NCBI GenBank assembly: GCA_016210005.1
Contig: JACQVA010000216.1
Coordinates: forward strand, 1 to 55,438
DNA: 55,438 bases
Direction: 5' to 3'
From: Deltaproteobacteria bacterium
GTDB taxonomy: Bacteria > Desulfobacterota > Binatia > HRBIN30 > JACQVA1
Of this stretch, positions 7,801 to 15,575 are shown piece by piece (the first letter of the stretch is position 1; the number at the start of each line of letters is the position of its first letter). The notes beneath the pieces are model-generated. The model was not told the DNA's origin, did not search any database, and saw only the letters and a program-made list of their open reading frames with translations. The position numbers and the translations under genes are program-made.

Positions 7801-9627
7801 ATGTGCGGGATCATGGGCTATGTCGGCGACCGCGACGCCAGCTTCATTCTCTTTCAAGGGCTGAAGCGCTTGGAGTACCGCGGCTACGATTCGGCGGGGA
7901 TCGCGGCCGCCGGCGACGACGGCCGCATCGACGTACGCCGCTGCGTCGGCAAGCTCGACAATCTCGAGCGCCTGTTGCGTGAGTCGCCCGTGCACGGCAC
8001 CATCGGCATCGGCCATACGCGCTGGGCCACCCACGGCCGGCCTTCAGACCACAACGCCCATCCGCACCGTGCCGGCCACGTGGTGCTGATCCACAACGGC
8101 ATCATCGAGAACTACCTGGCGCTGCGGGCCACCTTGCTGGCCAAGGGACGTAAGCTGACTTCCGAGACCGATACTGAGATCATCTCGCATCTCATCGATG
8201 ACTGGATGCAGCAGGGGTTGGATTTCGTCAGCGCGACGCGCCGCACCCTGCAACAGCTCGAAGGCTCCTTCGCCATCGTCGTCATGTGTGACCTCGAACC
8301 CGACAAGCTGCTGGCGGCCAAGAGCGCCACGCCGATCGTCATCGGGGTGGGCGAGAACGAGAACCTGATCGCGTCGGATATTCCGGCGCTGCTTGACCAT
8401 ACCCGTAACGTGCTCTTCCTCGACGATGGCGAGATGGCGGAAGTCACCCGCGATCACGTGGCGCTTTCGACCTTTGCCGGCGTGCCGGTGCAACGCGCCA
8501 CGCGGCGAGTGACCTGGGACCCGGTTACGGCCCAAAAGGGCGGCTATAAGCACTTCCTGGCCAAGGAGATCCACGAACAGCCCCAGGCGGTGATCGACAC
8601 CATGCGCGGCCGGCTGGAGCTGGAAGCGGGCGACGTCGCGCTGCCCGACCTCGAGCGCGACTGGTGGCGCCGGGTCGAACGCATCACTTTGGTGGCGTGC
8701 GGCACCGCCTGGCACGCCTGCCTGGTCGCCAAGTTCTACTTGGAGCAGCTCGCGCGGATTCCGTGTGACGTCGATTATGGCAGTGAGTTCCGCTACCGCG
8801 ATCCGGTCGTCGACGAGCACACGCTGCTGATCGCAGTATCACAATCCGGTGAGACGCTCGACACCTTGGCCGCGCTCGAAGCCGGGCGCGATCGCGGCGG
8901 CCGCACGCTGGCGGTCTGCAACGTGGTCGACTCCTCGATCGCGCGCCGCGCCGGCGCCGTGCTCTACACCCATGCGGGACCCGAGATCAGTGTGGCCTCA
9001 ACCAAAGCTTTCACCACCCAGCTAACCGCGCTGTTCCTGCTCGCGCTCTACCTTGGCCGGCGGCGGGGCACGGTGACAGCAGCGGCAGGGCGCGAGCTGC
9101 TCCAACACCTGGTGGCACTGCCGCACCACCTCGAGAGCATACTCCAGCAGGATACCGCGATCGAACACCTAGCCCGGCGCTACGAACACGCCCGCGATAC
9201 GCTCTATCTCGGCCGCGGCATCAACTACCCGATCGCCCTTGAAGGAGCGCTCAAGCTCAAGGAGATCTCTTACATCCACGCCGAGGGCTACCCGGCCGGG
9301 GAGATGAAGCACGGCCCGATCGCGCTCATCAACGAAGAGGTTCCGGTGGTGTTGCTGCTGCCGCACGACTCGGTGTTCGCCAAGACCGTCGGCAACATGA
9401 AGGAAGTCGAGTCGCGCGGGGGCAAGATCATTGCGCTCACCGATGCCCCGGACCGCGACCTCGAAGCGGTAGCCACCGACATCATCCGCCTGCCCACCGT
9501 GCATCCGCTGCTGATGCCGTTGGTGCTGACAGTTCCGTTGCAGTTGTTCGCCTACCACGTGGCGGTGCGCCGCGGCACCGACGTCGATCAACCGCGCAAT
9601 CTCGCCAAGAGCGTGACCGTAGAATAG
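7801..9627 (+). CDS. glmS: Glutamine--fructose-6-phosphate aminotransferase (isomerizing)
   Basis: GlmS, 608 residues, makes glucosamine-6-phosphate from fructose-6-phosphate and glutamine, the first step of the amino-sugar pathway completed by the upstream glmU. It begins MCGIMGYVG, exposing the N-terminal nucleophile Cys of the class II glutaminase domain. Also visible are HTRWATHGRPSDHNAHPH and HNGIIENY. Two SIS domains follow, with VACGTAWHACLVAK, SQSGETLDTLAALE, and the C-terminal NLAKSVTVE. The start was set at ATG 7801, after AGGGGACTCAACT, because MCGI must be N-terminal; a longer open frame exists but overlaps glmU. No glmS ribozyme-like leader is possible in the 22-bp gap. Confidence 0.97.
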   Translation: MCGIMGYVGDRDASFILFQGLKRLEYRGYDSAGIAAAGDDGRIDVRRCVGKLDNLERLLRESPVHGTIGIGHTRWATHGRPSDHNAHPHRAGHVVLIHNGIIENYLALRATLLAKGRKLTSETDTEIISHLIDDWMQQGLDFVSATRRTLQQLEGSFAIVVMCDLEPDKLLAAKSATPIVIGVGENENLIASDIPALLDHTRNVLFLDDGEMAEVTRDHVALSTFAGVPVQRATRRVTWDPVTAQKGGYKHFLAKEIHEQPQAVIDTMRGRLELEAGDVALPDLERDWWRRVERITLVACGTAWHACLVAKFYLEQLARIPCDVDYGSEFRYRDPVVDEHTLLIAVSQSGETLDTLAALEAGRDRGGRTLAVCNVVDSSIARRAGAVLYTHAGPEISVASTKAFTTQLTALFLLALYLGRRRGTVTAAAGRELLQHLVALPHHLESILQQDTAIEHLARRYEHARDTLYLGRGINYPIALEGALKLKEISYIHAEGYPAGEMKHGPIALINEEVPVVLLLPHDSVFAKTVGNMKEVESRGGKIIALTDAPDRDLEAVATDIIRLPTVHPLLMPLVLTVPLQLFAYHVAVRRGTDVDQPRNLAKSVTVE

Positions 9628-9634
9628 GGGTAGT

Positions 9635-9658
9635 GGGGCGGGTGTTCGTCCCCGCCCC
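9635..9658 (+). terminator. GC hairpin after glmS
   Basis: GGGGCGGG (9635-9642) pairs with CCCGCCCC (9651-9658) across an 8-base loop, eight bases after the glmS stop. There is no T-run, so it is either a weak terminator or an mRNA 3' stabiliser. Confidence 0.4.
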
Positions 9659-9763
9659 CTCCATCGCTTGGCACCGGGTGCGCGACAAATTTGTGGGTAA
9701 CGTGGTTCGGTGTTATGGCCGTCATTCCCGCGAAAGCGGGAATCCAGTTTGGCGTTTGGCGCT

Positions 9764-10007
9764 ATGGACAAGCAGTTCTGCGTTTACATCCTGGGCCAGC
9801 AAACGGAACGGCACGCTGTACATTGGGGTGACCTCACGGCTGGCAACGCGGGTGTGGCAGCATAAGAGCAAGGTAGTGGAGGGTTTTTCGGCCCAGTACG
9901 GCGTTGACAAGCTGGTCTACTACGAAGCGCACGGCTGCGCAGAGACCGCAATCGTGCGGGAGAAGCAGCTGAAGAAGTGGCGCCGCGCCTGGAAGACAGA
10001 TTGCGTC
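9764..10007 (+). pseudogene. GIY-YIG endonuclease, frameshifted
   Basis: The start reads MDKQFCVYIL from ATG 9764, then the frame is lost in CTGGGCC (9791-9797), where the copy at 1-156 has one G fewer. One base removed restores ASKRNGTLYIGVTSRLATRVWQHK, then EGFSAQYGVDKLVYYE and EKQLKKWRRAWK. This is the GIY-YIG fold with its catalytic Tyr (YIL / YIG), Arg (ATRVWQH) and Glu (YYE). These small (about 90-residue) single-domain nucleases of the UPF0213/YhbQ-like group often sit inside short palindromic repeats. The C-terminus is shorter than usual: homology fades after about 10007 and the open frame runs on through the right terminal repeat to 10136. Probably inactive unless frameshifting occurs. 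Confidence 0.8.
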
Positions 10008-10029
10008 CCTTTCGGCCATGGGCCTCGGC

Positions 10030-10052
10030 CTGACAGTACACAGTACTGTCAG
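10030..10052. repeat. Perfect 10-bp hairpin inside the element
   Basis: CTGACAGTAC (10030-10039) and GTACTGTCAG (10043-10052) are exact inverted repeats with a three-base loop. The hairpin lies between the nuclease gene and the right terminal repeat. There is no T-run, so it is more likely a structural part of the element than a terminator. Confidence 0.7.
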
Positions 10053-10263
10053 ACTGGTGAGGATTTGCCCAGTCGGCACGTTACCCACGGATTTGTCGCA
10101 CACCCAGCCGCCGGCGGCGGCTCCCCTGATCCTTGATCTCGGCGCCGGAGTTCGTCATTATGCGCCGTGTTGTGGTGAACAAGCGTTCGTTTGCGGCGAA
10201 CTCCCGAAAAGGCCGGCGCTGCGAACGTGCGGCCAATCCAGAACCAAGAAGAGGACAAGCACC

Positions 10264-11373
10264 GTGGCTAGGAATCCATTACACACGAAGCTGTGCGACT
10301 CACTCGGCGTCGAGTACCCAATTGTCGCCTTCACCCACTGCAAGGACGTCGCCGCGGCGGTCATCAATGCCGGCGGATTCGCCGTGATCGGCGAGACGCA
10401 TCACTCGCCGGACGAGATCGAACAAGACATCAGGTGGCTCAAGGAAAAGATCGGCGACAAGAAATACGGGGTCGATCTGGTCTTCCCCGCCTCGGTACCG
10501 CCAGCGGGCTCGATCGAGGATCTGGTGAAGCAGATCCCGAAGGCGCAGCGCGATTACACCGACGACATCATCCGGCGCAACAATATCCCGCCGGCCAAGC
10601 ACCGGCCGGAGTTGTACGACCTGCGCTGGATGACCCAGGACATGCCGCGCAAGCAGCTCGAAGTGGCGCTTGATCTGAAGGTGCCGGTGCTGGCGTCAGG
10701 TCTGGGCAACCCCGCCTTCGTGGTCGAGGCGGCGCACGCGCGCGGCATGCAGGTGTGGGGGCTCGTCGGCAAGGTGCGCCAAGCCAAGAAGGAACTCGAA
10801 GCCGGCGTGGACGTCATCGTCGCGCAGGGGATCGATGCGGGCGGCCACACGGGTCCGATCGGAACCTTCTCCATTGTGCCGCAAGTTGCGGCGATCGCGG
10901 GAGACAAGCCGGTGATCGCCGCGGGCGGCATCACGACGGGCCGGCACTTGGCCGGCGCGATCACCCTGGGCGCGTCGGGCGTGTGGTGCGGGACGTTGTG
11001 GCTGCCGTCACGCGAGTCCGACCGCGAGATGGTGATCAAGGAGCTGATTCTCAAGACCACGGCCGACAAGACCGCGTTCTCGGCCTGCATCTCCGGCTTC
11101 ACCATGCGCACGGTGAAGAGCAAGTGGCACGAGGAATGGGAGCGGCCCGAGGCCCCGCCGCCGGCGCCGGCGCCGTACCAGTTGCTGCTGTTCGCCGAAG
11201 TCAAACAAGCCGTGATGGACCACAACCTAGAGCCGTTCATGACCGAAGCGGCGGGCCAGGGCGTCGATTTCGTCACCTCGATGAAGCCGTGCCGGCAGAT
11301 TGTCTTCGACATGGTCGAGGAAGCTATGGGCGTGTTCGAGGATCTCTTCGGCGCGCCGCTGGGCGATGAGTAA
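10264..11373 (+). CDS. Nitronate monooxygenase / 2-nitropropane dioxygenase-like flavoprotein
   Basis: A 369-residue FMN-dependent TIM-barrel enzyme of the nitronate monooxygenase family. The visible signatures are YPIVAFTHCKDVAAAVINAGGFAVIG near the N-terminus, the phosphate/flavin region VDVIVAQGIDAGGHTGPIGTFSIVPQV, and VIAAGGITTGRHLAGAITLGASGVWCGTLWL. The AQG(I)DAGGHTG stretch contains the His used for catalysis in the family. Members oxidise alkyl nitronates, but many are really enoyl reductase-like, so the substrate is open. GTG 10264 was chosen, with AAGAGGA upstream; the frame is open upstream but that part lies in the inserted element. A CocE-type hydrolase follows 34 bp downstream on the same strand. 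Confidence 0.85.
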   Translation: MARNPLHTKLCDSLGVEYPIVAFTHCKDVAAAVINAGGFAVIGETHHSPDEIEQDIRWLKEKIGDKKYGVDLVFPASVPPAGSIEDLVKQIPKAQRDYTDDIIRRNNIPPAKHRPELYDLRWMTQDMPRKQLEVALDLKVPVLASGLGNPAFVVEAAHARGMQVWGLVGKVRQAKKELEAGVDVIVAQGIDAGGHTGPIGTFSIVPQVAAIAGDKPVIAAGGITTGRHLAGAITLGASGVWCGTLWLPSRESDREMVIKELILKTTADKTAFSACISGFTMRTVKSKWHEEWERPEAPPPAPAPYQLLLFAEVKQAVMDHNLEPFMTEAAGQGVDFVTSMKPCRQIVFDMVEEAMGVFEDLFGAPLGDE

Positions 11374-11407
11374 CACGGGCCGACGGCGCCCCGGCTGAGG
11401 GAATCGC

Positions 11408-13147
11408 ATGGCGCACAACATCGTCGTCGAGCGGGATGTCATGGTGTCGATGCGCGATGGCGTGCGCCTGGCCACCGACGTCTACCGGCCCGACGACGGC
11501 GCCCGGCACCCGGTGTTGGTGAACGGGCATCCCTACGACAACGATCACTTCCTCGCCACGCACGAGCTGCTGTTCAGCCCGCTCGTCGGCGCCCAGCGCG
11601 GCTACGCAGTCGTCGTCCAGGAAGCCCGCGGCAGAGCCGGGTCCGAGGGGACGTGGCGTCCTTACGGCAGCGAAGGCGAGGACGCCTACGACACGGTGGA
11701 ATGGGCCGCGGCCCAGCCGTGGTCGGATGGAAACGTCGGCCTGTACGGCGCCTGCGCGCTGGGCTGGACGGCGATCCAGGGGGCGGTCGAGGCCCCGCCT
11801 CACCTCAAGGCCGTCTTCGCCTACATGACCGCCACCAATTATCACAACGGGTGGACCTACTCCGGCGGCGCCTTCGAGCTGGGCTTCCAGCTATCCTGGG
11901 TCTGGACGATCCTGGCGCGGGACACGATTTCGCGTCTCGGCCTCGATCCGGCTGCCGCGGCGGAGACCGAGCGCAAGCTGGCAGAGGCGGCCCGCGACGT
12001 CAGAGGCTCGGCCCGCCATCTGCCGCTGATCGACTTCCCCGCCTATCAGCACGGGGCGGCGCCGTACTGGCGCGAGTGGCTGTCTCACCCGAGCTACGAC
12101 GACTTTTGGAAGCGGGTAGACGCCGTGGCGCGTGCCCAGCGCATCGAGGTGCCCGTCCTGCACATGACCGCGTGGTACGACACCTGTTTGAAGGGGCATG
12201 TCGACCTCTACTCGGCGCTGCGGCACGGCGACGCGCGCGTCCGCGATCAGCACCGGCTGGTGCTCGGCCCGTGGGATCACAGCGCGTATTACAACAAACG
12301 ACCCACCTGCGCGGGCGAGCGGGACTTCGGCCCGTCGGTGATGACCGGCCCCGACACGCTCGCACCGCTCGCCTTCCAGTGGTTCGACTACTGGCTCATG
12401 GGCAAGGGCGAAGCCTTCATGCCGGAGAGCAAGGTCCGCTACTTCCAGATGGGGGAGAATGTCTGGAAGGAGACTAACTCCTGGCCGCCGCCTCACACCG
12501 TTGCGCCCTACTACCTCCACAGCGCCGGTCAGGCCAATAGCCGCGCGGGTGACGGCGTGTTGAGCCTGGAACCGCCGCACACCGAGCCGGCCGACAGCTA
12601 CATTTACGATCCGTTCGATCCGGTTCCCACCGCGGGTGGACGCAGCATGATCGACGTTCTGCCGGGAGTCGAGAACCAGGCGCGAGTCGAGGAGCGGCAA
12701 GACGTGCTGGTGTACACCACGCCTCGACTCGCGGAGCCCGTCGCCATCACCGGCCCGGTGTCCGTCACCCTGTACGCCAGCAGCAGCACGCCGGACACCG
12801 ACTTCACCGCCAAGCTAGTCGATGTCGAGCCCAACGGGTATTGCGCCAACATCGCCGAAGGCATTGTCCGGGCCCGCTACCGCAACGGCTGCGATCGGGA
12901 AGAGTTCCTCGAACCGGGAAAGGTAACGGAATTCCGCATCGACCTGTGGGACATGGCCCACACCTTCAAAGTGAATCACCGCATCCGGTTAGAGATCGCC
13001 AGCAGCAACTTCCCGCGTTTCGACCGCAACCTGAATTCGCGCGTTACCCCGGCGCTCGGCAGCGCCGCCGACGCGCAAAAGGCGGTACAGCAGGTGTTTC
13101 ACGACGCGCAGCATCCCTCTCGTCTCAACTTGCCCGTAGCGTCGTAG
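11408..13147 (+). CDS. CocE/NonD-family hydrolase with Cys at the nucleophile position
   Basis: A 579-residue protein with the three-part layout of the CocE/X-Pro dipeptidyl-peptidase (S15) family: alpha/beta-hydrolase core, helical cap, and C-terminal jelly roll (from about residue 400, FRIDLWDMAHTFKVNHRIRLEIASSNFPRFDRN). The N-terminus MVSMRDGVRLATDVYRP is typical. The acid (TAWYDTCLKG) and His (LGPWDHS) regions are present. At the elbow the sequence is VGLYGACALGWT where the family has G-x-S-Y-x-G; the nucleophile position is Cys116 (TGC at 11753-11755). The enzyme would act on esters or amides, but with Cys its activity is uncertain. It is 34 bp after the nitronate monooxygenase gene. Confidence 0.8.
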   Translation: MAHNIVVERDVMVSMRDGVRLATDVYRPDDGARHPVLVNGHPYDNDHFLATHELLFSPLVGAQRGYAVVVQEARGRAGSEGTWRPYGSEGEDAYDTVEWAAAQPWSDGNVGLYGACALGWTAIQGAVEAPPHLKAVFAYMTATNYHNGWTYSGGAFELGFQLSWVWTILARDTISRLGLDPAAAAETERKLAEAARDVRGSARHLPLIDFPAYQHGAAPYWREWLSHPSYDDFWKRVDAVARAQRIEVPVLHMTAWYDTCLKGHVDLYSALRHGDARVRDQHRLVLGPWDHSAYYNKRPTCAGERDFGPSVMTGPDTLAPLAFQWFDYWLMGKGEAFMPESKVRYFQMGENVWKETNSWPPPHTVAPYYLHSAGQANSRAGDGVLSLEPPHTEPADSYIYDPFDPVPTAGGRSMIDVLPGVENQARVEERQDVLVYTTPRLAEPVAITGPVSVTLYASSSTPDTDFTAKLVDVEPNGYCANIAEGIVRARYRNGCDREEFLEPGKVTEFRIDLWDMAHTFKVNHRIRLEIASSNFPRFDRNLNSRVTPALGSAADAQKAVQQVFHDAQHPSRLNLPVAS

Positions 13148-13396
13148 CCGATGCCGCGGCCGCCGGTGGCTCTGTGGGATCGGAAGCATCCTCATTCCAC
13201 CACAAGTGCCGCCCTACGATTCCTCCCCCCGCGAGGACGCGGCCCCGGGGTGGCGTCCCGACGGAGGAGATGCGCCCGGCGGCTCGATGTGCCCTCCAAG
13301 CGCATCCGCACAATGAGAGCAGCGCTGGGAGCTGGCCTGACCGGCGTGAGTAGACTACGCTGCTTCAAACGCTCAGCAGTGCAGCCGGCATCATCC

Positions 13397-14746
13397 ATGA
13401 TTCGCGATCTCGGTAACGGACTTGTCTTGCGTCGGGCCACAGCCGCCGACGCGGAGGCGCTGGTCGCGTTCACGGCCGATGTCCTCCGCAATCAAGATGC
13501 GGACGAGCCTGATGCGCGCACGGCCGCGTGGACGCGCGACCTCGTCACCGGCCGCCATCCGACCTGCAGTACCGATGACTTCACGGTCGTCGAAGACCTG
13601 CGCATCGGTGCGATCGTGTCGGCGCTGTGTCTCATCTCTCAGACATGGTCGTTAGCTGGGCTGCCCTGTCGAGTCGGCCAAGTCGAGCTGGTCGGCACCC
13701 ACCCCGACTATCGCGGCCGTGGCTTGGTGCGCCAGCAGTTCGAGATCGTGCACGACTGGAGCCGCCGCCGCCGCGAGCACTTCCAGGTCATCGACGGCGT
13801 CCCGTGGTTCTACCGCCAGTTCGGCTACGAGCCGGCGCTCGAACTGCGCGGCGGCGGCTCCATCGCCGTGCCGCCGGGCTTGCTCGCCCCCGTTGACGTC
13901 GAGCGCTATCGCGTTCGCCCCGCCACGGAAGACGACCTCGGGTTCATTGCACGTATCGGCGCGGCGACGGCGCCACGGTATCTCGTGACCTGTGTGCGCG
14001 ACGAACCCCTGTGGCGCTACGAACTTCGCAGCCACGATGCGCTGAGCATGTATCGGCCCGAGTTGCGCATCGTCGAAGCCCGTGACGGCACGCCGCTGGG
14101 ATTCGTGGCGCACTTACCGCGTCTGGTCGCATCCACGTTGTGGGTGCTCGGGTGTGAAATGGTGACCGAAGATCTGTACCGGGCCGCGGCCCCAAGCATC
14201 CTGCACGCTCTACAAACCGCGGGAGAGGGTTTTGCCGGGGGGGATGGCGGCGAGCGCTGTGAACGACTCGGCTTCTGGTTCAGCGCGCAGCATCCGTTCT
14301 ATCAGCCTTTGCCCGCCGTGCGCGTGGAGCCGCCGTACGTGTGGCACATCCGCGTACCCGACTTGCCCGGTTTCCTGCGGCACCTTGCTCCGCTGTTGGA
14401 GCGCCGCCTCGCGGCGTCGGTTCATGCCGGCCATACCGGCACTCTGCGCCTGAGCTTCTATCGCGACGGGCTGCAGCTCACCTTCGATCACGGGCGGCTG
14501 GCGGCGGTGGCGCACTGGACCCAGCCGCGCGATCTCCTCGGCGTCGAGCGCGGGCAACTCACCGGCGCCCCTCGCGCCCACGGATCGTTTCCCGACCAGA
14601 CGTTCCTGCAACTGCTGTTCGGCTACCGCTCCCTCGCAGAACTGGAATACGCCTTCCCCGACTGCCTGACCCGCAGCGATGCCGCGCGCAGCCTGCTGGC
14701 CGAGTTGTTTCCGAAGTGTCCCTCCAACGTGTGGGCGCTGCTGTAG
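13397..14746 (+). CDS. Eis-like GNAT acetyltransferase with SCP2-like C-terminal domain
   Basis: A 449-residue protein with the Eis architecture. The N-terminal GNAT domain contains the acetyl-CoA loop VGTHPDYRGRGLVRQQF (about residues 96-112) and the WFYRQFGYEPALEL strand. A second GNAT-like domain starts near residue 175 (YRVRPATEDDLGFIARI). The C-terminal sterol-carrier-like domain ends ELFPKCPSNVWALL, matching the Eis rule that the C-terminal carboxylate reaches the active site. Mycobacterial Eis acetylates amines such as aminoglycosides or lysine side chains; the substrate here is unknown. ATG 13397 was chosen because the GNAT fold starts directly; the upstream open frame has no family resemblance. 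Confidence 0.8.
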   Translation: MIRDLGNGLVLRRATAADAEALVAFTADVLRNQDADEPDARTAAWTRDLVTGRHPTCSTDDFTVVEDLRIGAIVSALCLISQTWSLAGLPCRVGQVELVGTHPDYRGRGLVRQQFEIVHDWSRRRREHFQVIDGVPWFYRQFGYEPALELRGGGSIAVPPGLLAPVDVERYRVRPATEDDLGFIARIGAATAPRYLVTCVRDEPLWRYELRSHDALSMYRPELRIVEARDGTPLGFVAHLPRLVASTLWVLGCEMVTEDLYRAAAPSILHALQTAGEGFAGGDGGERCERLGFWFSAQHPFYQPLPAVRVEPPYVWHIRVPDLPGFLRHLAPLLERRLAASVHAGHTGTLRLSFYRDGLQLTFDHGRLAAVAHWTQPRDLLGVERGQLTGAPRAHGSFPDQTFLQLLFGYRSLAELEYAFPDCLTRSDAARSLLAELFPKCPSNVWALL

Positions 14747-14755
14747 CAGATGGGC

Positions 14756-15232
14756 TCACGCGTACATGATGCGCGTGATCCAGTCGGCGACCATGGCGGG
14801 CTTGGCCTCGCCCTCGATCTCGACCGTCATCGTGCGCGTCGTCTGGATCCACGGCGCCTTCAGCTCCGCCTTGGCGAGCACGCTGCGGGCGCGGATGCGG
14901 CTGCCCACTTTGACGGGGCTGACGAACCGCACCTTCTCGAAGCCGTAGTTGAGGCCCATGACGATGCCGGCGTAGCGCGCCGGATCGCCTTTGGGGATCG
15001 AGGTGTCGAGGTACGTCAGCAGCGAGAGCGTGAGAAACCCGTGGGCGATGGTGGTGCCAAACGGCGTTGCCTTGGCGGCCTCGGGATCGACGTGGATGAA
15101 CTGATGATCAATGGTGACGTCGGCGAACTGATTGATACGCGCCTGATCGACCGTGAACCAGTCTCCGACGCCCTCTTCCTTGCCCACGCCAGCCTGGAAC
15201 AACACGAAAGCCTTCTCTGCGTTTGTGCTCAT
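14756..15232 (-). CDS. MaoC-family (R)-enoyl-CoA hydratase
   Basis: A 158-residue single hotdog-fold protein of the MaoC/NodN type. The hydratase signature is clear: FADVTIDHQFIHVDPEAAKATPFGTTIAHGFLTLSLL (about residues 36-72), containing the catalytic Asp and His (D-x4-H) and the AHG turn. It hydrates trans-2-enoyl-CoA to (R)-3-hydroxyacyl-CoA in the cytoplasm, feeding beta-oxidation or lipid synthesis. It is convergent with the Eis-like gene, 9 bp from its stop. A second, longer hydratase of the same clan lies at 52217. Neighbouring genes give no pathway. Confidence 0.88.
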   Translation of the reverse strand: MSTNAEKAFVLFQAGVGKEEGVGDWFTVDQARINQFADVTIDHQFIHVDPEAAKATPFGTTIAHGFLTLSLLTYLDTSIPKGDPARYAGIVMGLNYGFEKVRFVSPVKVGSRIRARSVLAKAELKAPWIQTTRTMTVEIEGEAKPAMVADWITRIMYA

Positions 15233-15575
15233 GGCGGCGGGAGAGTACAGGCGCGGTGAAGTCCTGTCGAGAGGCTACACCGCGCCGCTCCGCGGCGCTC
15301 CAGGGAGCGACGGAAGGCGGGATCGCGCCCAGTGCTCTTCACCGCGGTGGCGTTCGCTTGCTCACTTCGGATCACGCGAACTTGGCCGGCTTGATGAAGA
15401 CCGGCTTCCACGGCTTGCGGTGCCTGACCTGGGGAGTCTCTCCGCCGCCAGGAGTGCCACCCCTGATACGACATCATTGGAAACCCGCGGCCCCTGTTGT
15501 AAACTCAGCGCAACTCAGCGCTGGAATCAACCCGTTCGGCAGGCTCAGAAGCAAGACCAGGCAAGGGAGGGCACG
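15233..15575. other. 343-bp divergent intergenic region
   Basis: This gap separates the divergent MaoC gene and the giant secreted-protein gene, and must hold both promoters; no convincing -35/-10 pair was found. On the minus strand a short open stretch ends near 15370 with KPWKPVFIKPAKFA then TGA. It looks protein-like and may be the end of a lost gene, but is unrecognised. Confidence 0.4.

Larger units (their letters stand above)
9676..10105 (+). mobile_element. 430-bp element: 29-bp terminal inverted repeats around a GIY-YIG gene
   Basis: The left end 9676-9704 and the right end 10077-10105 are inverted repeats identical at 26 of 29 positions; both begin GGGTG(C/T)GCGACAAAT read inward. 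Just inside the left end is a dRS3-like palindrome ATTCCCGCGAAAGCGGGAAT (9724-9743). Then comes a GIY-YIG nuclease gene on the plus strand (9764 onward) and a 23-base hairpin before the right end. A second, truncated copy lies at 1-156 in the opposite orientation. The element sits between glmS and the nitronate monooxygenase gene and interrupts neither. No target duplication is evident to the eye. Confidence 0.75.
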
